DNA of 64,000 nt from Pseudomonadales bacterium. Lineage in GTDB: Bacteria > Pseudomonadota > Gammaproteobacteria > Pseudomonadales > Azotimanducaceae. The first letter of the stretch is position 1. Each line of letters opens with the position of its first letter. The position numbers were made by a program, and so were the translations under genes. Of this stretch, positions 8,553 through 19,675 are shown piece by piece. The stretch is taken from positions 1-64,000 of the forward strand of contig JADHNJ010000003.1 of assembly GCA_016779565.1 (NCBI GenBank), in the 5' to 3' direction. A model generated the notes under the pieces. The model was not told the origin of the DNA. It did not search any database and saw only the letters and a list, made by a program, of their open reading frames with translations.

Positions 8553-10815
8553 GGCGACCCTGCTTTGCTCTCGTAGTTGATTTCCCTTTGCGCTTTGGCG
8601 CATTTTTCCGTCCAGCGGATTGTCCCCGGCGCTTAACCGGTTCGTGAGTCACTAGCGACAGACTGACCTGACCTAGACTGCTGTCGACCGAGTCTAACTG
8701 AGCCAGCACCCGATCACCCATTCTAAAGGCAGCGCCAGTCTTTTCAGCGAAGAGGGCACTTTGCTCTGGGTCAAACTGATAACGGTTTTTGGGTAAATTT
8801 GAAATATGAACCAAACCTTCGGCCATCATAGGCTCAAGAGTCACAAACAACCCAAATTTTGTCACTGTTGTAATGACACCCTCAAATGCATCCCCGACGA
8901 ACTGCTTTAGATATTCGCATTTCAACCAGGCCAGCACTTCATAAACCGCCATGTCAGCGCGACGCTCTGTTACGCTCGCGCGGTCACCGAGCTGCAACAT
9001 GTCCTCGAAAGACACAGGTTTTTCCGTTGGTCGACGGCCGCGTTTGCGCTTTGCGATGCTCTCTTTAACCAAATGATGATTCACCAAATCAGACAGCCGC
9101 CTTATAGGCGATGTAAAGTGCGCATAGGACGGATAATTCAATCCAAAATGGGGCCTTGCTTCTGGGGTGTAGATCGCCTGGTTCATGGTTCTTAAAACCA
9201 ACATTTGCAGGGCGCTTGAAGCCGGCATGTCTCGAGTGGCATCCAAGATCTTTTGAAAATTTTGCGTCTTCACCCGGCCCAGTTCTGCATCTAACGCTAA
9301 CCCAAACTGCGCTAGTGCGCTCGCTAACCGCTCTACCCGCTCAGTATCAGGCTCGTCGTGGACCCGAAATAGACCCGGCGCATCCGCGCTCGTAATAAAT
9401 TCCGCCATCGCCACATTCGCAGCTAACATGCACTCTTCAATCAGCTTATGCGCCTCGGTTCGAGCAACCGGCGCTAAGTGGATAAGCGCGCCCTCTGTAT
9501 CCCAACCGATTTTAAGCTCCGGGGTCTCAATCTCTAGAGCCCCTCGAGCTTCGCGTTGTTGCCAGAGGCGCTGGTACAAGTCATTTAGCGCAGTTAAGGA
9601 TGCGGCTACGGCGTCGCGAATCTTGGGCACCGTTTTAGTTCCAGCGAGCCAATCTGCGGCTTCTTCATAAATCAATCGTGCTTTCGATCGAATGACGCCT
9701 TCATAAAAACGATAGGCACCTCGATTGCCATGGGCATCAAACATAAGCTCGCAGACAAGCACTAGCCGATCCTCATCCGGCCTGAGGGAACAAAGTCCAT
9801 TACTCAGACCTTCGGGCAACATAGGAACGACTCTTTGTGGAAAGTAAACGCTTGTGCCTCGATTAATGGCTTCTTCGTACAGCGGCGAGTCCCGTTTTAC
9901 ATAGTGACCGACATCAGCGATTGCGACATACAGGGCATAGCCCTCTCCCGTTGCCTCTGCATACACAGCATCATCAAAATCTTTCGCATCATCACCGTCA
10001 ATCGTGACAAACGGTAAGTGACGCAAATCCTTGCGCTTATTAATTTCTGCTTCTAGGGACTCAGAAGTACAAGCTTTAGCTTGGATCAGCGCCGACTCAG
10101 GAAAATCAACAGGAATTTGATGATTATTGAGCACGACCTCAATTTCAACTTCGGGGGTTAGCTCATCAGCTAACAATTTTTTTATCTGACCGGTCAATCC
10201 GGCTCTAATCGAACCGTAGTCAGTGATGGCAACCACTACGATCTGACCAGATTTAAATTCAGCGCCTATGGGTTGGCTAATGTTGACAGCTTGATGCACT
10301 TGCCGATTGAGCGGTTCCACAAAGGCCCGATGCTTTTGAATTACCAATCGGCCAGTGATTTCCTTGATTGATCTTGAAACGACTTTAACTATCTCCGCCT
10401 CAGGTCGGCCTCGAGCATCCTCTCCAAGCATTCTGGCGAGCACTCGGTCACCATGCAGATACCGCTTCATTTCGGGTGCTCCGAGATAAACATCTGACGA
10501 CAAACCCTCGATCATGAGAAAACCAAACCCATCAGGGTGCGCGGAAATCGTGCCCTCTTTCAGGTCAGAATCGACCGGCAGTCGATATCCACGGCGCTTG
10601 TTCATGACCAATTCACCACTTCGTTGCATTGCTGCAAGTCGAGCTTTTAGGGCGCGTTTGTCCTCTGGGTCGGTAATGCCAAGGCGACCGGCGATTTGCC
10701 GGGCGGTAAGCGGCTCTGCGGCCTCGGAAATTTGGGACAAAATAAATTTCCGGCTCGCAATCGGACGCTCATACCGCTTAGCCTCTCGATCAAAGTTCGG
10801 GTCTTTTGGGATCAA
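8542..10815 (-). CDS. rnr: Ribonuclease R
   Basis: A 757-aa 3'-to-5' exoribonuclease that degrades structured RNA. In order: an N-terminal winged-helix RNase R domain (about 20-90); two cold-shock-like domains (about 90-240); the RNB catalytic domain, with DGDDAKDFDDAVYAE near 273-287 supplying the metal-binding aspartates; the FTSPIRRLSDL segment; an S1 domain (about 640-725); and a Lys/Arg-rich tail of about 30 residues. Length is usual for the family. rlmB follows with overlapping ends. Confidence 0.97.
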   Translation of the reverse strand: MIPKDPNFDREAKRYERPIASRKFILSQISEAAEPLTARQIAGRLGITDPEDKRALKARLAAMQRSGELVMNKRRGYRLPVDSDLKEGTISAHPDGFGFLMIEGLSSDVYLGAPEMKRYLHGDRVLARMLGEDARGRPEAEIVKVVSRSIKEITGRLVIQKHRAFVEPLNRQVHQAVNISQPIGAEFKSGQIVVVAITDYGSIRAGLTGQIKKLLADELTPEVEIEVVLNNHQIPVDFPESALIQAKACTSESLEAEINKRKDLRHLPFVTIDGDDAKDFDDAVYAEATGEGYALYVAIADVGHYVKRDSPLYEEAINRGTSVYFPQRVVPMLPEGLSNGLCSLRPDEDRLVLVCELMFDAHGNRGAYRFYEGVIRSKARLIYEEAADWLAGTKTVPKIRDAVAASLTALNDLYQRLWQQREARGALEIETPELKIGWDTEGALIHLAPVARTEAHKLIEECMLAANVAMAEFITSADAPGLFRVHDEPDTERVERLASALAQFGLALDAELGRVKTQNFQKILDATRDMPASSALQMLVLRTMNQAIYTPEARPHFGLNYPSYAHFTSPIRRLSDLVNHHLVKESIAKRKRGRRPTEKPVSFEDMLQLGDRASVTERRADMAVYEVLAWLKCEYLKQFVGDAFEGVITTVTKFGLFVTLEPMMAEGLVHISNLPKNRYQFDPEQSALFAEKTGAAFRMGDRVLAQLDSVDSSLGQVSLSLVTHEPVKRRGQSAGRKNAPKRKGKSTTRAKQGRRGK

Positions 10816-10892
10816 TTATCGCTCCTGCAGGCCAGGTTAAGCGGCGCGCGTTGACAGACTACAAGCCTGCTAGTAATCTTCGGCTCCTCGTT

Positions 10893-10979
10893 GCCGAGGT
10901 GGTGGAATTGGTAGACACGCTAGCTTCAGGTGCTAGTGGGGGAAACCCCGTGGAGGTTCAAGTCCTCTTCTCGGCACCA
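10893..10979 (+). tRNA. tRNA-Leu, anticodon CAG
   Basis: The 87-nt gene folds as a class II tRNA. Acceptor GCCGAGG pairs with TCTCGGC (one G-U pair), discriminator A and an encoded CCA end. The D arm has GGAATTGGTAGACACGC, the anticodon stem is CTAGC/GCTAG around TTCAGGT (anticodon CAG), the variable arm is long, and the T arm contains GGTTCAAGTCC. A T6 run at 10981-10986 follows directly and could help termination. The position between rnr and purA matches the pseudomonad arrangement. Confidence 0.97.
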
Positions 10980-11003
10980 CTTTTTTGCTGCTGAGAGTCC
11001 TGT

Positions 11004-11023
11004 CTCGTCCTCGACTGGACGAG
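11004..11023. other. Short perfect inverted repeat downstream of tRNA-Leu
   Basis: CTCGTCC and GGACGAG form a perfect 7-bp stem with a 6-nt loop, in the 93-nt gap between tRNA-Leu and the convergent dehydrogenase gene. No T run follows on either strand, so it is not a classical intrinsic terminator. It may serve as a processing or bidirectional 3'-end structure. Confidence 0.4.
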
Positions 11024-11072
11024 CATTGTACCTAAATTTGTCTTCAAATGCTGTCGGCGCAGATTTTGCCTG

Positions 11073-12131
11073 TCAAGCCTGCGTTAAGGCTATGATCTCG
11101 GAAGCAGACATGCCCGCCTTTTCAGCCGCTTGGCAAATCGCCTGCCAGGATTGTGCATCTATTGGTATACCTTCTGCGAGCCGACTGACTCTCGAGGTAC
11201 GTTCTGGGTCACCGGGTAATTGAACACGCTCAAAACCTTCAGCAGGCGCCGCGCTTCTGGCATAGGCCTGCATACCATTGACTTCCCGAGCAAAGCCCTC
11301 GGCTCCACCAAACACATTGGGGTCCAATATCAGCATCAACATGTGGTTAACGGTAACCTCTTTTTGCTGATCGATATCCTGCATGGTCCACTCACCCGCC
11401 AAGCCACCACCCAACAACTCGCACATCAATGCCAAACCAGAACCTTTATGTTGTCCAAAAGGCCCTAACGAGCCGCCCTCGCTAATAGCATTGGGATCTT
11501 GGGTAGGCCGTCCCAGGTGATCAAAGAGGGACCCCTCGGGGACAGGCTCCCCCTTCATACTGGCTACCCGCACTTTGCCCAAAGCAATCGCGCTGGTCGC
11601 CATATCCAGTATCAGGGGCTCTGATTCCGTTGGCACACCGCAACAAAATGGATTGGTTTGCAACCGCTTGTCTCGGCCACCCCACATTGACACAAAGGGC
11701 GGGTGACCCACTACATTAACAAAATGAATCGAGACCATTCCGGCTGCAACACAATGCTCGGCATAGGACCCAATCCGGCCTAAATGATGGTTATTCCGTG
11801 ATCCGACGCAAGCGATACCAAGGGCTCTGGCTTTTTCGATACCCAGATCAGTGGCTTGACGGCCCACAACCTGCCCAAACCCAAAGCCACCATCGATTAA
11901 CAAAACTGCGCCTTGATCTTTGACCACCTGCGCCTCGGCATTAACTTGCAAACCCCCTCGCAGCGCACTGCCAACATAATTGGGGATCATGCCAACGCCA
12001 TGAGAGTCGTGACCTTTGAGATTTGCCTCAACTAAATGGTCGGCAGTCTCAGCTGCTTTCGCCGTCTCGGTTCCTAAATGCTCGAGCACTACCGTAGCAA
12101 AACGTCTCAACCGCAGATGATCAATAATCAT
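11073..12131 (-). CDS. Ldh2-family (malate/L-lactate type) NAD(P)-dependent dehydrogenase
   Basis: A 352-aa protein of the malate/L-lactate dehydrogenase 2 family, which is unrelated to classical Rossmann LDH. Family features are the VEANLKGHDSHGVGMIP segment (about 32-48), the catalytic-region NNHHLGRIGSYAE, and IDGGFGFGQVVG. The true substrate cannot be told; members oxidise malate, L-lactate, sulfolactate, ureidoglycolate or related 2-hydroxyacids. The start is ATG 12131, because GGAGG lies 5 nt upstream; the longer frame from a TTG at 12143 would include that site. It sits alone between tRNA-Leu and purA, an unusual place for it. Confidence 0.88.
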   Translation of the reverse strand: MIIDHLRLRRFATVVLEHLGTETAKAAETADHLVEANLKGHDSHGVGMIPNYVGSALRGGLQVNAEAQVVKDQGAVLLIDGGFGFGQVVGRQATDLGIEKARALGIACVGSRNNHHLGRIGSYAEHCVAAGMVSIHFVNVVGHPPFVSMWGGRDKRLQTNPFCCGVPTESEPLILDMATSAIALGKVRVASMKGEPVPEGSLFDHLGRPTQDPNAISEGGSLGPFGQHKGSGLALMCELLGGGLAGEWTMQDIDQQKEVTVNHMLMLILDPNVFGGAEGFAREVNGMQAYARSAAPAEGFERVQLPGDPERTSRVSRLAEGIPIDAQSWQAICQAAEKAGMSASEIIALTQA

Positions 12132-12242
12132 ACAAACCTCCAAGATTCACATACGACTGCCGATGGTCGCATTGCTAACCCTTATAAAAAGGCGACTTAA
12201 CGGACCATTCAGAAAAGTCGAGTTTCGTTATCATCAAACTGT

Positions 12243-12277
12243 ATCGAAACGATAGCAAGGGCTCTGAATCGCTATCG
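12243..12277 (-). other. Overlapping alternative hairpins downstream of purA
   Basis: In the gap after purA, CGATAGC (12250-12256) and GCTATCG (12271-12277) form a 7-bp stem with a 14-nt loop. Read on the minus strand it is followed by TTTCG. A smaller hairpin, TATCG-AAA-CGATA at 12243-12255, shares one arm with it, so the two exclude each other. It could act as a weak terminator or attenuator ahead of the Ldh2 gene. The rest of the 12132-12319 gap shows nothing I can support. Confidence 0.35.
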
Positions 12278-12319
12278 AGCTTGCCCTACTCTCCTGCCAG
12301 TGCCGTCGCAGTTCGCAGG

Positions 12320-14778
<2,459 letters not shown>

Positions 14779-14792
14779 AGCGCTTGTTCTTC

Positions 14793-14984
14793 CTAACGAT
14801 TCAACAGATGGAGCAAGAGTGTGCCCAGCACCATCATACCAAAACCAAAGCCACGGAGCGCGGAGTCGTTCAACTCAGCTGCATCTTTTACCAGGCGCTT
14901 CCAAAGCTTCGGCGACAAAAACGGCAGCATGCCCTCTAACACTAAGACCAGACACGCTCCGACCATCAGGTCTTGAAAGTTCAT
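14793..14984 (-). CDS. DUF2065 (YjeT-like) small membrane protein
   Basis: A 63-aa protein with two hydrophobic segments (about 7-23 and 45-62), an inner-membrane hairpin typical of DUF2065. It contains the family pattern LVLEGMLPFLSPKLWKR. Function is unknown. It is consistently found between purA/hisZ and hflC in gammaproteobacteria, as here, 14 nt from hisZ and 22 nt from hflC. Confidence 0.85.
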   Translation of the reverse strand: MNFQDLMVGACLVLVLEGMLPFLSPKLWKRLVKDAAELNDSALRGFGFGMMVLGTLLLHLLNR

Positions 14985-15006
14985 GCAAGCCTGCGCCTTA
15001 GGTGAT

Positions 15007-15882
15007 TCATTTGCCTGACTGGCTGTCCTTTAAGTAACTAAAGAAATCGCTGTTTGGATCTAAAATGAGCATGTCATTCTTATCAGAGAAAGTCCGCTTG
15101 TACGCTGCCATGCTTCGATAAAACTTATAGAACTCTTTATCTTGGTTGAACGCCTGGGCGTAGGTGGCTGCCGCCTCTGCATCGCCCTCACCCCGCAAGG
15201 ACTCCGCCTCGCTGTAGGCTTCGGCGAGGATAACCTCTCTTTGTTTATCGGCATCTGCACGTATGCCAACCGCTAATTCTTGGCCCTTTGCACGATGTTC
15301 TTTAGCTTCGATGTCGCGCTCGGTATTCATGCGGTTATAAACCGACTGACTGACTTCTTGAGGTAGGTCTATTCGCTTGACCCTAACATCGACAACCTCA
15401 ACACCCAGTTCCGCATCAGCAACCTCATTGAGACTGGCAACCAAGACTTCCATCAATTCATCGCGCTCACCAGACACCACCTCATGAAGGGTTCGCTTAC
15501 TGATTTCATTCCGCAGTCCATTATTGATTCGCTGCTTTAAGAGCTCCTCTGCACGTCTTTGATCACCTGACGTCGCCGTGTAGTACTTCTCGACCTTTTT
15601 AATTTTAAATTTAGCGAAGGAGTCGACGATAAGCGCCTTTTTCTCAAGGGTTAAGAACCGCTCTGCAGGGGCATCCACGGTTAACACTCGGCCATCGAAA
15701 ATGCGCACCTCTTCCATGAAAGGTAGCTTCAAGTGAAGACCTGTCGCGATGTCTGGATTCACCACCTTTCCTAAGCGCAACAACACGCCACGCTCCATTT
15801 CGTTCAAAATATAAATCGAGTTGGAACCAACGAATACGAGGCCAACCACCAGTACCAATAACACTGCTATACGATTAGACAT
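15007..15882 (-). CDS. hflC: FtsH modulator HflC
   Basis: A 291-aa SPFH/prohibitin-family protein anchored by one N-terminal membrane helix (about 5-25), with the bulk in the periplasm. With HflK it forms the cage around the FtsH protease and modulates degradation of membrane proteins. The SPFH domain spans about 20-180, including GVLLRLGKVV, and the coiled-coil region with AEAYSEAESLRGEGDAEAA at about 215-235 is typical. It follows hflK by 12 nt. Confidence 0.96.
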   Translation of the reverse strand: MSNRIAVLLVLVVGLVFVGSNSIYILNEMERGVLLRLGKVVNPDIATGLHLKLPFMEEVRIFDGRVLTVDAPAERFLTLEKKALIVDSFAKFKIKKVEKYYTATSGDQRRAEELLKQRINNGLRNEISKRTLHEVVSGERDELMEVLVASLNEVADAELGVEVVDVRVKRIDLPQEVSQSVYNRMNTERDIEAKEHRAKGQELAVGIRADADKQREVILAEAYSEAESLRGEGDAEAAATYAQAFNQDKEFYKFYRSMAAYKRTFSDKNDMLILDPNSDFFSYLKDSQSGK

Positions 15883-15894
15883 TATCTACCCCTC

Positions 15895-17025
15895 TTATTG
15901 TCGTTCACGACGGCTGCGGGCCGACGATGTATCTTGTGGTCGCTGAGATATAGAATCCGAACCAGCCATACCTTGACCCCTTGTGCTAGTGGCACCTTGT
16001 TGGATCATGCGGTCAAGAGGCAGATACATCATGTTGTTTCCACCTTCAACATCCACCATGACCTTCGAAGCGCTCGACATAACCGCTTCCATGGTATCTA
16101 GATACATACGCTCTCGAGTCACCTCAGGTGCAGCCTTATACTCCACGAAGAGCTTGCTAAATCGAGAGGCTTCACCAACCGCTTGTGCCACCACGCGCTG
16201 CCGGTACCCTTCCGCTTCTTCGAGATAACGCTGGGCCTCACCACGCGCTTCCGGGATCACTTGATTGGCATAAGCGTCTGCTTCGTTGCGCACTCGGACC
16301 TCATCTTCTCGGGCCCGAATAACCTCATCAAACGCCTCACGAACCGCATCTGGTGGTGCAGTTTCGTCAACGTTCACTTGCGTTACCGCAATCCCTGTAC
16401 CATAAGCCCGCATGTAATCTTCAATACGGGCTTTTATTTCATCTCCCATCACTGCCCGACCTTCAGTGAGAACTTCATCCATTTCTGTGCTGCCAACGAC
16501 GTGTCTCACCGCACTCTCGGTGGATTGGTGAAGACTCGATTCCGGGTCTCGTACTTCCAGCGCGTATTTGACAACATCGTCAATGACGTACTGAACCGTG
16601 AGCTTCACTTTCACAATATTTTCATCTTCAGTCAGCATCTCAGAGTCGTGCGGATGCGACCGTACCCTCGACACATTGTGAATAATGACTTTATCTATAA
16701 TGGGCGGATACCAACTCAAACCAGGCATCACCACAGCATCCTGAACCTGACCAAACCGCAGCACTACACCGCGCTCCTGCTCATCAAGGGTATAGATCCC
16801 CATAAGTCCATAACCGATGACACCGACAGCAAGGACGACGCCCAGCAAAGAAGATGTCAGCAGAGAGCCTCCAGAGCCTCCGCTACTGCCGCTGCCGCCC
16901 CCGAACATGCCACCTAAATTATCTTTCAGCTTCTTAAAAGCCTCATCTAGATCCGGCGGGCCTTGATCTTGTCGATTACCCCAAGGGTCGCGGTCGCCAT
17001 TGTTACCCGGTTCATTCCAAGCCAT
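15895..17025 (-). CDS. hflK: FtsH modulator HflK
   Basis: A 376-aa partner of HflC. A Gly/Asn-rich cytoplasmic N-terminus (MAWNEPGNNGDRDPWG) ends in a Gly/Ser-rich stretch at about 40-52, followed by one membrane helix and an SPFH domain (LDEQERGVVLRFGQV). The long helical C-terminal region contains VIPEARGEAQRYLEEAEGYR. I start it at ATG 17025, with GGAGA five nt upstream; the extra 13 codons up to 17064 do not look like HflK. The C-terminus is Ser/Arg/Gln-rich, as in the family. Confidence 0.96.
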   Translation of the reverse strand: MAWNEPGNNGDRDPWGNRQDQGPPDLDEAFKKLKDNLGGMFGGGSGSSGGSGGSLLTSSLLGVVLAVGVIGYGLMGIYTLDEQERGVVLRFGQVQDAVVMPGLSWYPPIIDKVIIHNVSRVRSHPHDSEMLTEDENIVKVKLTVQYVIDDVVKYALEVRDPESSLHQSTESAVRHVVGSTEMDEVLTEGRAVMGDEIKARIEDYMRAYGTGIAVTQVNVDETAPPDAVREAFDEVIRAREDEVRVRNEADAYANQVIPEARGEAQRYLEEAEGYRQRVVAQAVGEASRFSKLFVEYKAAPEVTRERMYLDTMEAVMSSASKVMVDVEGGNNMMYLPLDRMIQQGATSTRGQGMAGSDSISQRPQDTSSARSRRERQ

Positions 17026-17086
17026 GTTGTTCTCCAATTCCCGAGATTTCGGGTATCTTCCCATTTATTGAGCGAAGTTGCATTGC

Positions 17087-18358
17087 CTAAGCCTTGTTTA
17101 TCGCTGCGTTGAGTCTTGCTAGATTCTTTTTTTCTATACGGAGATGCATTTCAACCGTGCCACTGTCATCTCGACTTTCTTCTATCACCGATGCCATCTC
17201 GAAACACTTTGCCCGAATGAGGCCATTCTCTGGCCCTAACGTGATGACCGTGGTGACCACATCATCAGCAATCAACTCATCAATTGCCGCCAACAATTCA
17301 GGAATACCGAGTCCTGTGAGCGAGGACACTTGCACCGAGGAAGGTCGACCACGATTATCACGTCGAACAAGCTTCCCAACCGGCCCTTGAATATCGGTTT
17401 TGTTCCAAACCAGCAGTTGAGGTACCGCTTCTGCCCCGATTTCTGCGAGCACTGCGTTCACTTCCTCTATCCGCGCTTGCTTTTCTGGGGCCGAGGCATC
17501 AATCACGTGCAAGAGCAAATTGGCCTCGGTGACTTCTTCAAGCGTGGCCTTAAACGCTTCGACCAAGCCGTGGGGTAGAGCCCTGATAAACCCCACCGTA
17601 TCCGATAACACGGCTTTACCCGCAAGCGGTAGATCAATCTTTCGAAGCGTCGGGTCTAAGGTCGCAAATAATTGATCCGCTGCATGCACTTTCGCTTGAG
17701 TGAGGCCATTAAATAAAGTGGATTTCCCAGCATTGGTATAGCCCGCTAGCGCAACCGTTGCCGTTTCAGAGCGAACTCGAGAGCGACGGCTCTGGTGTCG
17801 CTGGCGCTGCACCCTTCGCAATCGTTCGCGGATTTTTTTATTGCGCGCTGCCAGCAACCGCTGATCGGCTTCAAGCTGGGTCTCGCCGGCGCCGCCAAGA
17901 CCCGCACCAGCGCCTCCTCTTTGTCGGTCTAAGTGAGTCCAGCCTCGGACCAGTCTTGATGCGACATGATCAAGTTGTGCCAATTCAACTTGTAACTTAC
18001 CTTCGTGGGTTCTAGCTCGCTGAGCAAAAATCTCGAGAATCAAGCCCGTACGACCCATCACCCGCAGGCGAAGCGCTTCTTCCAAATTACGCTCTTGGGT
18101 AGGCGAGAGGTCTTCGCTAAAGATTATCAGGTCCGCCTGTAGATCTATTGCAGCCAGACGAATTTCGTCCGTCTTGCCCGCGCCTACCATTGTTTTCGGA
18201 TGCGGCTCGCGGCGAGCGCTTTCTACAAGCCCAACAACTTCTAATCCTGCTGATAAGGTCAGCTCTTCGATTTCTTCAGCCGTAGCGAGCTCTGAGACCT
18301 TATTTCTCAGATGAACCAGCAACGCTCGGGAGCCCGGCGCTGGTCGATCAAAAAACAT
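17087..18358 (-). CDS. hflX: Ribosome-associated GTPase HflX
   Basis: A 423-aa Obg-like GTPase that splits stalled ribosomes after stress. An N-terminal HflX domain (about 1-185) contains GAGKTDEI and RTGLILEIFAQRARTHEGK with the RGGAGAGLGGAGETQLE loop. The G domain begins with GYTNAGKST at 206-214, then DTVGFIRALPH and NKTD. Length is normal. It sits in the hfq-hflX-hflK-hflC order seen across gammaproteobacteria, 17 nt after hfq. Confidence 0.97.
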   Translation of the reverse strand: MFFDRPAPGSRALLVHLRNKVSELATAEEIEELTLSAGLEVVGLVESARREPHPKTMVGAGKTDEIRLAAIDLQADLIIFSEDLSPTQERNLEEALRLRVMGRTGLILEIFAQRARTHEGKLQVELAQLDHVASRLVRGWTHLDRQRGGAGAGLGGAGETQLEADQRLLAARNKKIRERLRRVQRQRHQSRRSRVRSETATVALAGYTNAGKSTLFNGLTQAKVHAADQLFATLDPTLRKIDLPLAGKAVLSDTVGFIRALPHGLVEAFKATLEEVTEANLLLHVIDASAPEKQARIEEVNAVLAEIGAEAVPQLLVWNKTDIQGPVGKLVRRDNRGRPSSVQVSSLTGLGIPELLAAIDELIADDVVTTVITLGPENGLIRAKCFEMASVIEESRDDSGTVEMHLRIEKKNLARLNAAINKA

Positions 18359-18375
18359 AATGGTTTCTGACGGGC

Positions 18376-18624
18376 TTAATCAAGAGCCTCTTGTACCTCG
18401 GGGTCATCCCATGCAAGTGCGACAGGCCGAGATGGCACGACGGTTGAAATTGCGGACTTGTATATCATTTGATTAACCGTGTTTCGAAGCAAGATAACGA
18501 ATTGATCAAAGGCTTCGATTTGCCCTTGCAACTTAATGCCGCTGACTAAAAAAATTGAAACTGGCACTCGTTCTTTTCGTAGTGCATTTAAAAATGGATC
18601 CTGTAAGGATTGTGCCTTGGGCAT
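18376..18624 (-). CDS. hfq: RNA chaperone Hfq
   Basis: An 82-aa Sm-like hexameric RNA chaperone. The N-terminal [19 protein letters not shown], the Sm1 residues [18 protein letters not shown] and the Sm2 core [12 protein letters not shown] are all present. The C-terminal tail is short. The start ATG has an AAAGGAG site. A TATGAT -10-like element at 18666-18661 may give hfq its own promoter in the 122-nt gap after miaA; I see no good -35 for it. Confidence 0.98.
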   Translation of the reverse strand: MPKAQSLQDPFLNALRKERVPVSIFLVSGIKLQGQIEAFDQFVILLRNTVNQMIYKSAISTVVPSRPVALAWDDPEVQEALD

Positions 18625-18746
18625 GGTAACTCCTTTGAACTTCGCGTTGCAGGCAGTGCAATCATACCGTGCCGTAGGAAACCGCGCGCGCCACCCCAGC
18701 GGGTGCTTTGCGACATCTCACCTGCTGGTTTCGCCAACACGTCCAA

Positions 18747-19673
18747 CTAACCTGACCTTAATATGGTGTCGACCCCCTCGATTTTCAACAGCTGATCTAA
18801 AGATGACTGAGATAATATCTTTATCTTGGCGAAGGATCGCAACCAGGTGTACTGACGTTTCGCGAGTTGGCGGGTGGCAATAATGGCCTTGTCACGCATC
18901 GTCGCATGGTCGATCTCGCCTTCTAGGTACTGCCAAACTTGACGATAGCCTACTGCCTTCATTGAGGGTAGCGATGGCTCTAACCGATAGGATTGGCGTA
19001 AGCGCTCGACCTCTTCGACCAACCCCATCTCGAGCATATCGTTGAACCTCTGGGCTATTTTTTGATGCAACTCGCTTCTATCCGTTGGCACGATAGCGAC
19101 TTCGAGCAAATCTGATGACAAGCCCTGATGACCCATGGCATGAAAATCTGAGAGGGTTTTGCCGGTTAATTCATGCACTTCTAAGGCTCGCTGCAGGCGC
19201 TGTCTATCGGTTGATTTAATTCTCGCAGCAGCTACTGGATCCACGCGTTTTAACCGCTCATGCATCTCCGGCCAGCCTTTGAGCTCGGCTTGCCTAAGAA
19301 TTTCTGCACGAACGTCGGGGTCGGCGGCTGGCATTTCAGCGATGCCTTCGCGTAACGCTTTCAGGTACAGCATCGTTCCACCAACGAACACCGGCGTTCG
19401 ACCTGAGCCTTGAATTTTAACCAGCGCCGCTCTGGCGTCTTTGCAAAACTCAAAAGCGGTATAGGGCTGGGATGGCTCGCGAATATCTATCAGATGATGA
19501 GGTACCTTTAGCTGCTGCTGACGGCTGGGTTTGGCCGTGCCGATGTCGAGATCTCGGTACACCTGAGCGGAATCTAGGTTAATGACTTCAATATCAAATT
19601 GTTCTGCTAACCGATAGGCCAAGGCAGACTTGCCTGAAGCGGTAGGGCCTGTGATCACAAGTGCCTCTGGCAA
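18747..19673 (-). CDS. miaA: tRNA dimethylallyltransferase MiaA
   Basis: A 308-aa enzyme that puts the dimethylallyl group on A37 of tRNAs reading UNN codons. P-loop GPTASGKS lies at 9-16, followed by NLDSAQVYRDLDIGTAKPS, the DIREP motif and YLKALREGIA. The C-terminal AVGYRQVWQYLEGE and ATRQLAKRQYTWLR segments complete the family pattern. It lies 2 nt downstream of mutL and 122 nt upstream of hfq, the usual mutL-miaA-hfq order. Confidence 0.97.
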   Translation of the reverse strand: MPEALVITGPTASGKSALAYRLAEQFDIEVINLDSAQVYRDLDIGTAKPSRQQQLKVPHHLIDIREPSQPYTAFEFCKDARAALVKIQGSGRTPVFVGGTMLYLKALREGIAEMPAADPDVRAEILRQAELKGWPEMHERLKRVDPVAAARIKSTDRQRLQRALEVHELTGKTLSDFHAMGHQGLSSDLLEVAIVPTDRSELHQKIAQRFNDMLEMGLVEEVERLRQSYRLEPSLPSMKAVGYRQVWQYLEGEIDHATMRDKAIIATRQLAKRQYTWLRSFAKIKILSQSSLDQLLKIEGVDTILRSG

Positions 19674-19675
19674 AG

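Noticed and set aside
16183..16917. 244-codon plus-strand open frame opposite hflK
   Set aside because: It lies fully inside hflK on the other strand, has odd composition (many His, Thr, Phe, Ile) and no recognisable motif. It is a shadow of the real gene.
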